Notes: a model not told the origin generated them from the sequence alone. DNA of 64,000 bases from Chitinophaga sp. MM2321 (GCF_964033635.1 NZ_OZ035533.1:2356001-2420000); one strand, 5' to 3'. Numbered from the stretch's first letter, positions 52,805 through 61,314 are shown. Numbers and translations are program-made.

Positions 52805-52852
52805 TACCTTAAATGTAATTTTGTACCGAATAGGTAATTTCCCTTATCTTTG
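52805..52852 (+). promoter_or_regulatory. Operator-like element and promoter before the packaging genes
   Basis: Positions 52805-52840 match 60610-60645 at 28 of 36 bases (shared TACCT ... TTGT ... AATAGGTAATTT). A TATCTTTG -7 box follows at 52845-52852. The element sits at the start of the small-gene/terminase operon. Confidence 0.6.
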
Positions 52853-52914
52853 ATAGGGATTTGCCGTTTTATGGCCTGATTGGAAATGTGATACATGGAT
52901 CTACAATTATATTA

Positions 52915-53160
52915 ATGTCCATTACGAAAAGATTAAAGGCCTGTTATCTTCGCTGGGCCAAGAGGCCAAACTCGCCTACCGGAATGTCCGAAACAGATAT
53001 TTGTCTCTCAATTAAAATAGACGCATTCATCAAGGAGCTGCAAGCTGCGCAAGAACTTGGGTTGTCCGATACCAACGGATGGCTCGATTGCCTTATTGTG
53101 GAAAATGCAGCCCCGGAGGGTGGCGGGAAGTATTCTCACAAGTTAATCATAAGGGGATGA
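52915..53160 (+). CDS. Small phage protein upstream of terminase
   Basis: An 81-residue protein from the ATG at 52915 (an upstream TTG at 52861 would put its start at the promoter). It is basic at the N-terminus (SITKRLKACYLRWAKRPNSP) then helical. Not recognised; its stop overlaps the next ATG by 4 nt. Confidence 0.55.
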   Translation: MSITKRLKACYLRWAKRPNSPTGMSETDICLSIKIDAFIKELQAAQELGLSDTNGWLDCLIVENAAPEGGGKYSHKLIIRG

Positions 53161-53450
53161 CGGAGGAAATAAACGCCGGCAGTAAGTGCGGCCGGACGCC
53201 GGCGCCCATATGTGGCGACAGAAGGAATGGTAATATTGATTTTAGTACCGGTGAACTACTTCCTCGCCTTCGGGAGCATCAAGATCCTGAAAAACGGCGC
53301 CCACTTCCACCAAGCGACCGCCGTTCAATAGTTCACATGACCGAAGAGATTGAAAAGCTCAAACAATCCAGGTGCGTGTACCTGCTTGTGGGGGCGTTGG
53401 TTGGTTTTGGCGGAACACTTATAGCTGTAGCACTGGCTTTAATCCCCTGA
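53157..53450 (+). CDS. Small phage protein with C-terminal membrane helix
   Basis: A 97-residue protein from the ATG at 53157 (ATGA overlap with the previous stop). The first ~65 residues are polar; the end (VYLLVGALVGFGGTLIAVALALIP) is a membrane helix with small-residue motifs. A holin-like role is possible but a single helix at the C-terminus makes it uncertain. Confidence 0.55.
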   Translation: MTEEINAGSKCGRTPAPICGDRRNGNIDFSTGELLPRLREHQDPEKRRPLPPSDRRSIVHMTEEIEKLKQSRCVYLLVGALVGFGGTLIAVALALIP

Positions 53451-53452
53451 TC

Positions 53453-54058
53453 ATGGCAAAGGCTCAACCAAATACAAAGAAGAAGGCAATAAAGAGTAAG
53501 GCAACACCCGCCCAGAGACATAAGGATTCCCCTATTGGTAAAATAGGGAACAAATATGCCATAGGGAATAACGGAGGCCGGCCGCCCATATTTGCCAACC
53601 CAGAGGAATTATCTGCAGTCGTTGACGCTTATTTCATCTATTGCGAAGGAGAATTTCATTTTGAAAAGCAGCCTCGGGTTAATAAAAAGACAGAAGAGAT
53701 AGAGTTTGAAGAGGTAAAGGCATGGGATAGATACCCAGAGCCGTATACCGTTACCGGTTTGGTTTTATTCCTTGGATTTGCTCATAGGCAGAGTTTAGAT
53801 GACTACGAAGAAAAGCCGGAGTATTCTGACATAATTAAAAGGGCAAGGTCCAGAGTTGAACATGGATACGAGAAAAGGTTGTTTCACGATCGGCCGACGG
53901 GGGCGATTTTCGCCCTGTCTAATATGGGATGGAAGAACCAACATCAATTCGACCATACTTCAAAGGGTGACAAAATAGGCCAAACGGATATGGGAAATTT
54001 GTCGGATGAAGATCTTGTGAAGCTGGCTGAGTTACAACTAAAGCTACGTGGCGAATGA
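53453..54058 (+). CDS. Terminase small subunit / DNA-packaging protein
   Basis: A 201-residue protein from the ATG at 53453. After a basic Lys-rich start (~1-35) comes GGRPPIFANPEELSAVVDAYFIYCEG, YTVTGLVLFLGFAHRQSLDDYEEKPEYSDIIKRARSRVEHGYEKRLFHDRPTGAIFALSNMGWKNQHQF, cited in parts, which matches the gp3-type packaging protein family: DNA recognition helices plus a GAIFALKNMGW block. It recognises the packaging site and stimulates the large subunit. Confidence 0.85.
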   Translation: MAKAQPNTKKKAIKSKATPAQRHKDSPIGKIGNKYAIGNNGGRPPIFANPEELSAVVDAYFIYCEGEFHFEKQPRVNKKTEEIEFEEVKAWDRYPEPYTVTGLVLFLGFAHRQSLDDYEEKPEYSDIIKRARSRVEHGYEKRLFHDRPTGAIFALSNMGWKNQHQFDHTSKGDKIGQTDMGNLSDEDLVKLAELQLKLRGE

Positions 54059-55460
54059 AGTACTTAAAATACCGCGAATAGAAATATTGGTCGAGCTCTT
54101 TAAAAGAAAGAGGTTCGACCTGTTTGTTATAAAGGATGGACTAAAGCATGAAAAGCAAGAGCAGGCATTACAGATTCTCACGGATGACATTACAGAAGAG
54201 TTTGGATATGGGGGTGCTGCCGGCGGCGCTAAAAGTTGGACCGGGTGTGTTTGGGAGGTATTTATGGCGCTTGCCTATCCGGGAACCAGGTGGTTCATTG
54301 GAAGAGAGGAGCTGAAGCGATTAAGAGAATCGACATTTCAGACCTTCCTGAAGGTTTGCAAGACGTACGGCGTGGCAAAGGATAAGTACTGGACCTACAA
54401 CGGACAGGATCACTTCATTCAGTTTTCCAACGGAAGCCGAATTGATCTCTTGGACTTGAAATACGTCCCACGCGATCCTTTCTATGAACGATATGGATCT
54501 GTTGAATATACCGGAGGGTGGATAGAAGAGGGCGGAGAGGTAAACTTCGGCGCCTTTGATACACTGAAATCACGTGTAGGCAGGCAATTGAATGAAAAAT
54601 ACGGACTAATCGGAAAGATCTTCGTAACGCTAAACCCGAAGAAGAACTGGTGTCATACGGTATTCTGGAAGCCATTCAAGGCCAAGGCATTGCCGGAAAT
54701 GCGAAAGTTCTTACAGGCGCTTGTGCAAGATAATCCCTTCATCGACAAGGGCTATATTGATAAGCTACGGTCTATTACCGACAAGATTAAGAAGCAAAGG
54801 CTCTTATTCGGGAACTTCGACTACGATGATGACGATAACGCGTTGATTGAATATGACGCCATTATTGACATATTCACAAATGACTTTGTAGCAGAGGGCA
54901 AGAAGTTTATAACAGCCGATATAGCCCGTTTTGGGCGTGATAAGTCGGTTATTATGGTTTGGAATGGCTTCCGTGTGATTGAGATAAAAACATTGGAAAA
55001 GCAAAGGACCACGAAGGTGGCCGACGAAATAGAAAAGATGAGGACAAGGCATGGCATTCCCTTGTCTTCAGTTATTTGCGATGATGATGGAGTAGGCGGC
55101 GGCGTAGTCGATAAGCTAAGGTGCCAAGGGTTCGTGAATAATAGCACCCCATTGGAGAACCCGCTTACAAAGGAGCAGGAGAATTATAAAAATCTAAAAA
55201 GCCAGTGCTATTATATGCTGGCTCTGACGATTAACGATCATAAGTTATACGTAAAGTGTGATAATTACGAGATAAGAGAGGCCCTTTCTGAAGAACTAGA
55301 ACAGGTTAAAAAGAAAGAAGCCGACAACGATAAGAAGTTGGAAATAATGTCCAAGGACGATGTAAAAGACCTATTGGGCAGATCTCCTGACTATTCAGAT
55401 ACGCTAATGATGAGGATGTACTTTGAATTGAAACAGAAAGCAAATTGGCAAATCTATTAA
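54048..55460 (+). CDS. Terminase large subunit
   Basis: A 470-residue packaging motor. The ATPase domain shows the Walker A-like GGAAGGAKSW (~55-64) and, further on, the hydrophobic strand ending EEGGEV (GWIEEGGEV, ~155-163) for Walker B/coupling. The C-terminal RNase-H-like nuclease domain has the metal-binding pattern FITADIARFGRDKSVIMVW (~275-293), VICDDDGVGGGVVDKL (~330-345) and a late acidic region DYSDTLMMRMYF. It overlaps the small subunit by 11 nt and the portal start by 16 nt, so all three are coupled. Confidence 0.92.
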   Translation: MANEVLKIPRIEILVELFKRKRFDLFVIKDGLKHEKQEQALQILTDDITEEFGYGGAAGGAKSWTGCVWEVFMALAYPGTRWFIGREELKRLRESTFQTFLKVCKTYGVAKDKYWTYNGQDHFIQFSNGSRIDLLDLKYVPRDPFYERYGSVEYTGGWIEEGGEVNFGAFDTLKSRVGRQLNEKYGLIGKIFVTLNPKKNWCHTVFWKPFKAKALPEMRKFLQALVQDNPFIDKGYIDKLRSITDKIKKQRLLFGNFDYDDDDNALIEYDAIIDIFTNDFVAEGKKFITADIARFGRDKSVIMVWNGFRVIEIKTLEKQRTTKVADEIEKMRTRHGIPLSSVICDDDGVGGGVVDKLRCQGFVNNSTPLENPLTKEQENYKNLKSQCYYMLALTINDHKLYVKCDNYEIREALSEELEQVKKKEADNDKKLEIMSKDDVKDLLGRSPDYSDTLMMRMYFELKQKANWQIY

Positions 55461-56887
55461 GTAGGATATTAGGGCCATCACCAAAGGAGATTCAGAATAT
55501 GATGAACTCCTACGTGCAGCAATGGCTGGATCAAAAGGACCCTATGTGGACGCCTGTAACACCGATATACCCAAAGATAGACCAAAAGGCATCTGTTGAT
55601 AAGGGGTATGTAAACAATGCTGATGTATACTCAATTATCTCTCGGAAAGCCCAAATGGCCTCCGGTATTCCGTTTTACGTATATAAAATAAAGGGAGAAG
55701 AAGGGAAAAAGTGGCTGCGTGAATACAAGGCGCTTACTTCCGGTGAAGTCGTTTCCTCCGAAGCTGTTGCTAAGTCACAGATCTATAAGGTGAAGGCGTT
55801 GCAGGAGGTTGATGATAGCAACCCAATAAACATTCTCCTTCAAAGGCCGAACCCAGGGGAAAGCCAAACGGAGTTCTTGGAAAAGTGTTATGGGTTCCTG
55901 GATATTACCGGTAATTCATACATCTGGAAGGAATCGTTATCAATGGGTGCTAATCAGGGGGTGCCTAAAGCATTATATACAATCCCTTCACAATATACAA
56001 CCATAGTCCCTGATGGCACTTTCCCCGTCTCTATTGCAGGTTACATGTTCTTCCTGTGGGGAGAAATGGGGCTGAAGAAAGAAGAGGTTATTCACCTAAA
56101 GTATTTCAATCCAGATTACCAGCCGGACGGCTCTCACTTGATGGGCATGCCGCCGCTAAGGGCTGGAGCCAAAACATTAGCCAGGTCAGACAGCGAGGAA
56201 GATAGCGCAACAGCGCAATTCCAGCACGGAGGGCCTGCCGGAATGATTTATAATGAATCAATTCAACCTGACGACCAGAGTAATCTACAAGTAGGTGCAT
56301 TGAAAAAGAAGTGGGAAGCGGAAACCTGGGGCAATAAGAACCGGGGCAAGATCTTGTTTTCCGCTGGTAAATTAGGCTATATCCAAACCGGGTTATCTCC
56401 TGTCGATATGGACTTAATCGAATCGGGTTCCATGACCTTCCGTAAACTGTGTCGCATTTTCAAAATGCCATCCGCAATATTCAACGATAACGAACATGCC
56501 ACCATGAATAACATGGAGCAGTTCTATAAGGCTGCTTATACGGACGGGGTGATACCAATGGTTATTAAGATGCGGGATGCGCTTAATGCGTTCCTTTTGC
56601 CTGATTTCGGGGATTCTGGAGAATATTTCATTGATGCGGACTTCTCCAATATTCCGGTGCTGCAGCAGGACATGAAAACGCTCACCGATTGGCTGGATAA
56701 ATCCTGGGAGATCACCCCAAATGAACGCAGGGAGCTGAAAAAGTTTGGCAGATCCTCCGATCCAAACATGGATAAAGTGTGGATGCCGGGTAATTTGGAA
56801 ACGATGGAATCATTGGCAATGCCGATAGAGGATATATCGGCGGATGTAGATGCATTGGATAAGGCAAAGTTGAATCCTTACAGATAA
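55445..56887 (+). CDS. Portal protein
   Basis: A 480-residue HK97/SPP1-type portal, the dodecameric DNA channel at the head vertex. The start is the unusual TTG at 55445 (MANLLSRILG) overlapping the terminase by 16 nt; no ATG fits better. Portal features: NPINILLQRPNPGESQTEFLEKCYGFLDITGNSYIW, GEEVIHLKYFNPDYQ-type loop (KKEEVIHLKYFNPDYQPDGSH), and the clip/crown region FKMPSAIFNDNEHATMNNMEQFYKAAYTDGVIPMVIKMRDALNAFLLPDF, given in parts. Head protease and capsid do not follow. Confidence 0.9.
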   Translation: MANLLSRILGPSPKEIQNMMNSYVQQWLDQKDPMWTPVTPIYPKIDQKASVDKGYVNNADVYSIISRKAQMASGIPFYVYKIKGEEGKKWLREYKALTSGEVVSSEAVAKSQIYKVKALQEVDDSNPINILLQRPNPGESQTEFLEKCYGFLDITGNSYIWKESLSMGANQGVPKALYTIPSQYTTIVPDGTFPVSIAGYMFFLWGEMGLKKEEVIHLKYFNPDYQPDGSHLMGMPPLRAGAKTLARSDSEEDSATAQFQHGGPAGMIYNESIQPDDQSNLQVGALKKKWEAETWGNKNRGKILFSAGKLGYIQTGLSPVDMDLIESGSMTFRKLCRIFKMPSAIFNDNEHATMNNMEQFYKAAYTDGVIPMVIKMRDALNAFLLPDFGDSGEYFIDADFSNIPVLQQDMKTLTDWLDKSWEITPNERRELKKFGRSSDPNMDKVWMPGNLETMESLAMPIEDISADVDALDKAKLNPYR

Positions 56888-56898
56888 AATAAAGATAT

Positions 56899-57153
56899 AT
56901 GGATTTTAAAACAGTAGAGAGGGTAGTTTCCCTGAAATCTTTGGCAGATAGGGCTTGTTATGCCTTAAGGCGTATTGATGATCAAATTGCCGATCAAGAT
57001 CAATATCCCATGAGTGTTTCTGGGTCGCATGATATGGCATCAATTATTAAAAATGACCTTTCGCCCGAAGAACAAAAAGACGTGCTTTATTTACTAAGGG
57101 ATAAGATCGATAAAAAACGCTTATGTATTTTGGGGGAAATTTCAGAAGTGTAA
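56899..57153 (+). CDS. Small phage hypothetical protein
   Basis: An 84-residue protein (MDFKTVERVVSLKSLADRACYALRRIDDQIADQDQ ... DVLYLLRDKIDKKRLCILGEISEV), helical, not recognised; starts 11 bp after the portal stop. Confidence 0.55.
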   Translation: MDFKTVERVVSLKSLADRACYALRRIDDQIADQDQYPMSVSGSHDMASIIKNDLSPEEQKDVLYLLRDKIDKKRLCILGEISEV

Positions 57154-57212
57154 TACTTTATTACCATACTATCACTGAACTGATTTTAAAAACGCGGTTG
57201 ATTAATACCAAG

Positions 57213-57377
57213 ATGAGCAGACCAATAGCCGAAACGCCAGTGCTTCGTGGTAAAGATGCACGAAAGTTCCTTGCCGAAATGGAACGTAATAAAGATAAAA
57301 AAGCAACCCCTGAAGAGAGGATGCGCATTAAAGTGAACTATGATAAGTTAATGTCAATCGCAACCTTCAGGCCATGA
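57213..57377 (+). CDS. Small phage protein of the RPIxxTPVLxGKDA family
   Basis: A 54-residue protein from the ATG at 57213 (MSRPIAETPVLRGKDARKFL). The same N-terminal block is common in small Bacteroidota phage and element proteins; function unknown. Its stop overlaps the next ATG by 4 nt. Confidence 0.65.
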   Translation: MSRPIAETPVLRGKDARKFLAEMERNKDKKATPEERMRIKVNYDKLMSIATFRP

Positions 57378-57574
57378 ATAAGGCCAGACGACACGAATTA
57401 AAGATGTTGCGCTATAGGCGCCGATTGAAAAAATGGGGCTTTAAGGAAGCTGCAAATGATAGTCTTTATGCCTTTCGGTCACATGGGGCTCCATGTTCAT
57501 GTGGGATGTGCAGCCACGAAAAATACAAACGGATACAAAAGTATAAAAGAAACCATATAGAGGTTGATAAATGA
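57374..57574 (+). CDS. Small basic protein with CxCxxC motif
   Basis: A 66-residue, very basic protein (MNKARRHELKMLRYRRRLKKWG ... SHGAPCSCGMCSHEKYKRIQ). The CSCGMC cluster resembles a compact zinc site. A family of this form occurs widely in Bacteroidota; function unknown. Stop overlaps the glycosyltransferase ATG by 4 nt. Confidence 0.65.
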   Translation: MNKARRHELKMLRYRRRLKKWGFKEAANDSLYAFRSHGAPCSCGMCSHEKYKRIQKYKRNHIEVDK

Positions 57575-58242
57575 ATTACGATCAGCTTATATCAAAACTT
57601 CAGAACAGAGAGAACTTTGCCTTTTCCCGTTGGGGGGATGGAGAGTTTAATTGCGTCCTGCAAACCCGACCAGGTAAATCGAACTGCGACGGTAATTTAT
57701 ATTATCCTGAATTAGGGGAAGCCCTGAAGGAGATAATAAATAGTACGCAGCCTTATTATCTGGGCATGCAACCATTAGCAAAACGATTATTCCCAGCTGT
57801 GGCAAATGAATGGTTGTTAAATGGAAGCAATTGGATAAATGCTGATATTCTGCATAATGCATCTCAAGAGGAGGGATTGGACCGACTGTTTGATGCAGTG
57901 AAAGGGCGCATGGTATTGTTTATCGGGCCAGCTTATTTACACCATATCTGCAACATGAACGATGTTATAATTGATACTGGTACAGCGAATTGCTGGACTA
58001 ATCGGGATAAGATCCTCCTTGATATAGGAACAATATTAGGGGGCGGGCATTCTGATTGGATAGTGTTTATCTCTGCCGGTATGGCTGCAAATTACTTTGT
58101 AGACCTACTTTATAACTGTTACAGAGAGCTTCACACTTTTATTGACGCCGGATCGGTCTTTGACCCTTACTGTGGGGTTAATAGCCGTAAATATCATTCA
58201 CATATAATAGAAAGAATTAATGCAGATAAAACAAGCAATTGA
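57571..58242 (+). CDS. GT-D-type glycosyltransferase
   Basis: A 223-residue protein. The N-terminus FAFSRWGDGEFNCVL carries the RWGDGE motif (R20-E25) seen in the GT-D fold (DUF1792/SP1767-like), where D-x-E coordinates the nucleotide-sugar. Later VFISAGMAANYFVDLLY and FIDAGSVFDPYCG match the family's C-terminal region. It starts a coupled cassette with a methyltransferase and another glycosyltransferase, 680 bp downstream of portal. Likely modifies a phage virion or host surface glycan. Confidence 0.75.
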   Translation: MNYDQLISKLQNRENFAFSRWGDGEFNCVLQTRPGKSNCDGNLYYPELGEALKEIINSTQPYYLGMQPLAKRLFPAVANEWLLNGSNWINADILHNASQEEGLDRLFDAVKGRMVLFIGPAYLHHICNMNDVIIDTGTANCWTNRDKILLDIGTILGGGHSDWIVFISAGMAANYFVDLLYNCYRELHTFIDAGSVFDPYCGVNSRKYHSHIIERINADKTSN

Positions 58243-58810
58243 GAAAGCTGAACTACTAAAAAGCAATCTACCTGCAGTGGTAATTGCCGGATTAAAGGGA
58301 ATGTCCTCGCCTCGTATTTGGCATCTGCTGAATAACCTGGTCCAAGGGGCATATCTGGAAATTGGTACATGGAAGGGGTCTACGCTGATCGCCGCACTAT
58401 ACGGTAAGCAGATAAGGGCGACCGCCATAGATGATTTTAGCCAGTTTGGCGGACCCCATAAAGAGTTCCTGGCCAATACCGCTAACTTAACCTTCGCTTT
58501 CTTAAATGGAGATTGTTTCAATACTCTTCAAATTGAAGCAGTTGGCGAAGGCAATGAGTATTACTTCTACGATGGGGGTCACACTGAACAGGATCAGTAT
58601 AATGCCCTTGTAATGTATATAGGAAAAATGGCTGGCGAATTTGTGTACATCGTTGATGACTGGAACCATGAACCGGCACGCACCGGTACCCGAAAGGCAA
58701 TAGCCGACCTGCAGCTACATGTAATTGAAGAACATGAATTATTCACCCCTGGCAACGGGCACCGGGAAACCTGGTGGAATGGAATTGCCATATTCAGACT
58801 GAGAAAATGA
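58220..58810 (+). CDS. Class I SAM-dependent methyltransferase
   Basis: A 196-residue enzyme. Motif I is EIGTWKGST (residues 47-55), followed by an acidic residue region TAIDDFSQFGG (70-78) and YFYDGGHTEQDQYNALVMYIGKMAGEFVYIVDDWNH with a second DDW motif. The fold (Methyltransf_24-like, small-molecule or sugar O-methylation) suits modification of the glycan made by its neighbours. It overlaps the GT-D gene by 23 nt and is followed by an ATGA overlap. Confidence 0.8.
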   Translation: MQIKQAIEKAELLKSNLPAVVIAGLKGMSSPRIWHLLNNLVQGAYLEIGTWKGSTLIAALYGKQIRATAIDDFSQFGGPHKEFLANTANLTFAFLNGDCFNTLQIEAVGEGNEYYFYDGGHTEQDQYNALVMYIGKMAGEFVYIVDDWNHEPARTGTRKAIADLQLHVIEEHELFTPGNGHRETWWNGIAIFRLRK

Positions 58811-60018
58811 GGAGATGCGTTTATACGGTGATACTCGGGGATTATGACGAGCCGAAACCAATACCTATCCGGACACCCGGATTTGACTATATCCTGTTTA
58901 CGGACAACGACAGGATAGTGGCCCCTGGCTGGCAGGTGAGGATTATTGCAAAGTGTGAAAATGTCCAACGGAAGCAACGGGAAATAAAGATTCTCGCTCA
59001 TAAGTACCTGCCGGATTACAATTTCACTATCTATCTCGATGGCAGTACGGCAATACGCAGGGATATTGGTCATCTGGTTAAGTCATATTTCCGTGGCGGA
59101 ATGCTGCTAAAGCGGCACCCTTCAAGGGATTGTGTTTACCAGGAAGGATTAAGGTGTATTGAAATCAACAAAGCGCCAGTATTGGCCATTGAAGGACAAC
59201 TGGAAGCCTATAAAAACGAAGGCATCCCTGCCAAAATGGGATTATATGAAACCGGTATAATCCTTCGGGATAATAATCCAGAGGTAAACGCGGTATGCGA
59301 GGCATGGTGGAAGGAGTTGTTTAAGACTTGCAACAGAGATCAAATTAGCTTGCCTGTAGTAATGCGGCGAATGAACTTTACGCCCTCTGTAATCCCGTTT
59401 AATATTGCTCACATATACATCAAAGTGATGCAACATAAGGCTACTGTTCCAGAAATAAAGCCCATGAAGCCCCGTGTCTGGTATCTAACGCCCTTCTCTA
59501 CCGAAAAAGACATAGGAGGCGAATATAACGCCCAAATAGCACGCGTTCCTCAGGATGACTGGGTATGTATTCGGGATGGGGATACGATATTCCTGACCCC
59601 CGATAATCAATGGGGTAAGCAGATTGAAGATATTGTGCAGGCTGCGACCGGCAAATATGATTTAATTGGATGTATCACCAACCGGTTGAGGGCCACAACG
59701 CAATTGTATAAAAATGAGTTCTCTAACGATCACAATATGCTTAATCATGGAAAGATTGCAAAAGAACTATATGAAGCCAACTACGATTCTATCAAGCAAA
59801 ATAAAGGACCAGTTGCAGGGTTATTTCTCCTTTTCCCTCGCAGGACATGGGATAAGGTTAAATTCCGGGAGAAGTGCGACACATTTGATACACATTTCGG
59901 GAAGGAATTAATCAAGAAAGGGGGCAAGATCGGTATAGCCGAGGGGGTGTACTTGTACCACTGGTATCGGGCATGGTCACAAGACCCATTGAATTATAAA
60001 AAACATCTACTAAAATGA
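58807..60018 (+). CDS. Two-domain glycosyltransferase (DUF616-type + GT-A-like)
   Basis: A 403-residue protein from the ATG at 58807 (ATGA overlap with the methyltransferase). Residues ~1-190 match the DUF616/TOD1-type glycosyltransferase domain: YTVILGDYDEPKPI, DYILFTDNDRIVAPGWQVR and KILAHKYLPDYNFTIYLDGSTAI with the LDGS motif. Residues ~225-403 form a second GT-A-like domain with DDWVCIRDGDTIFL (a D-G-D metal motif) and a late GIAEGVYLYHWYRAWSQDP. A bifunctional transferase fused in one chain is unusual in a phage packaging region. Confidence 0.75.
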   Translation: MRRCVYTVILGDYDEPKPIPIRTPGFDYILFTDNDRIVAPGWQVRIIAKCENVQRKQREIKILAHKYLPDYNFTIYLDGSTAIRRDIGHLVKSYFRGGMLLKRHPSRDCVYQEGLRCIEINKAPVLAIEGQLEAYKNEGIPAKMGLYETGIILRDNNPEVNAVCEAWWKELFKTCNRDQISLPVVMRRMNFTPSVIPFNIAHIYIKVMQHKATVPEIKPMKPRVWYLTPFSTEKDIGGEYNAQIARVPQDDWVCIRDGDTIFLTPDNQWGKQIEDIVQAATGKYDLIGCITNRLRATTQLYKNEFSNDHNMLNHGKIAKELYEANYDSIKQNKGPVAGLFLLFPRRTWDKVKFREKCDTFDTHFGKELIKKGGKIGIAEGVYLYHWYRAWSQDPLNYKKHLLK

Positions 60019-60449
60019 ATGCCATTCCAGAATTAAACAATGATTTAACTGTATTGACAGATAAGGTATCATCACATATCAATACGGCAATTAAAATACA
60101 TTCACTTCGCGGACTTTTAAATACGAACGAGGTATCTGATGGCTATCATACATTTGGTGAGCTGTATGATCATCGGTGCGTGTTGTGGGTAAAGCTATGT
60201 GAGATGCTTTTTGATATAGATAATGGCCGTGGTGAACTTAATAAGACATGGAAGAGTCTTAAAAATGCCGATGGTATATCTTATGCAGGATGGTTTATAC
60301 TTGGATATGGTCATAATTCCGGCGAACAAATAACGTATCATTTACCAGTTTCATATTGGGATATGACATATTTTGCTAAAGAACTTGAATCGCATGAATT
60401 TGACGGCCACACATCGGTTGATGTGTTAAAACGACTAAAGGAATTATGA
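60015..60449 (+). CDS. Phage protein of the YHTFGELYDHR family
   Basis: A 144-residue protein with DGYHTFGELYDHRCVLWVKLCEML, GWFILGYGHNSGEQITYHLPVSYWDM: a conserved block found in many phage proteins of unknown function. It overlaps the glycosyltransferase stop (ATGA) and the next gene by 4 nt. Confidence 0.75.
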   Translation: MNAIPELNNDLTVLTDKVSSHINTAIKIHSLRGLLNTNEVSDGYHTFGELYDHRCVLWVKLCEMLFDIDNGRGELNKTWKSLKNADGISYAGWFILGYGHNSGEQITYHLPVSYWDMTYFAKELESHEFDGHTSVDVLKRLKEL

Positions 60450-60604
60450 CCCTGGAAGAAATTATCAATCGCGCTATCCCCATTGAGCCTTCCGATTGCC
60501 GGATAAAGAAGGCTAAGAAAGAGGCTTTACGCCTGCAAACGCAGAAAGACATAATCTTATTGATAGCAAAAAACTTCTCCCCAAAGCCGCCTGAGAAAAA
60601 ATAA
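60446..60604 (+). CDS. 52-residue phage protein
   Basis: A small frame starting MTLEEIINRAIPIEPSDCRI then KKAKKEALRLQTQKDIILLIAKNF; ATGA overlap with the upstream stop at 60446-60449. Basic and helical. Not recognised. Confidence 0.6.
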   Translation: MTLEEIINRAIPIEPSDCRIKKAKKEALRLQTQKDIILLIAKNFSPKPPEKK

Positions 60605-60609
60605 ATGTG

Positions 60610-60645
60610 TACCTATTTGGTAATATTGTTCCAAATAGGTAATTT
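60610..60645 (+). promoter_or_regulatory. Second copy of the operator-like element
   Basis: TACCTATTTGG (60610-60620) and CCAAATAGGTA (60631-60641) form a perfect 11-bp inverted repeat with a 10-nt spacer. The whole 36 bp matches 52805-52840 at 28 positions. It precedes the Acb2-like gene by ~150 bp. Confidence 0.65.
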
Positions 60646-60788
60646 TATATCTGATTGACCACATGAGGAGCGGATTGTATTGTGTTGCTATGGGGTGGTC
60701 AAACTTCATGGCATTTCTTATTTCTACACCTGACAATTACTGCCTCTTTCTCATTTGACTGTAGAATTTATCACCCAAATAACTATAC

Positions 60789-61208
60789 ATGCAAACAAAT
60801 CAATTAGGATCAGAAGGAACATTAAGATATGACAAGCAATTGCGACCAGTATTCCCAAGCAGCCAAGTGTCCGTATGGGGTACTTCCGAAGAAGCCTACA
60901 ATAACGATGTAGCGCATCAGTTCAAGCTTAAAAATTGCTTGGGATTCCATGAAGGCCAAACTGTCTACGACGACACCTTTCAGGAAATACAATTTGTGCA
61001 GAAGAATGAAGATGGGACAATGATTCCTGGTCTACAATCTGAACAGTTGTTACGGGCTCTGATAGCCAGGCACAAATCAATGAATGCGAAATTTCCATCA
61101 AGAGAGGGGTCCTTAGCTATTACCCATATGGAGGCCGCATTACTCTTCTTGCAGGAGCGCATAGCTGAAAGAATGGATCGTGGAGTTATGGGACAATTGG
61201 CGAAATAA
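60789..61208 (+). CDS. Acb2/Tad1-like hairpin-domain protein (candidate anti-CBASS/anti-Thoeris)
   Basis: A 139-residue protein. The C-terminal ~60 residues read LLRALIARHKSMNAKFPSREGSLAITHMEAALLFLQERIAERMDRGVMGQL, cited in parts; the block of ARH(K)xxNxKFPSREGxLAITHxExALxxLxER is, from memory, the helical-hairpin domain of small phage proteins assigned to the Acb2/Tad1 family, which sequester cyclic-dinucleotide or cyclic-ADPR signals. The N-terminal ~75 residues are polar and not recognised. It is larger than typical Acb2. The assignment is by pattern and should be tested. Confidence 0.55.
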   Translation: MQTNQLGSEGTLRYDKQLRPVFPSSQVSVWGTSEEAYNNDVAHQFKLKNCLGFHEGQTVYDDTFQEIQFVQKNEDGTMIPGLQSEQLLRALIARHKSMNAKFPSREGSLAITHMEAALLFLQERIAERMDRGVMGQLAK

Positions 61209-61291
61209 CTCAATCGTCCCTGACAACTCGCCCCATAAAAGATCTTATATAGGAACTTTTAAAAACTGATACTCATAACAGATACTCCTGG

Positions 61292-61299
61292 TAGATTTG
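61292..61299 (+). promoter_or_regulatory. Possible -7 element before the HEPN-motif gene
   Basis: TAGATTTG matches TAnnTTTG and lies 16 bp before the ATG at 61315. No -33 element is clear. Confidence 0.4.
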
Positions 61300-61314
61300 T
61301 AAAAAATTGATACC

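Noticed and set aside
53372..53452. Longer start for the terminase small subunit
   Set aside because: It overlaps the upstream membrane protein; the ATG at 53453 gives a typical N-terminus.
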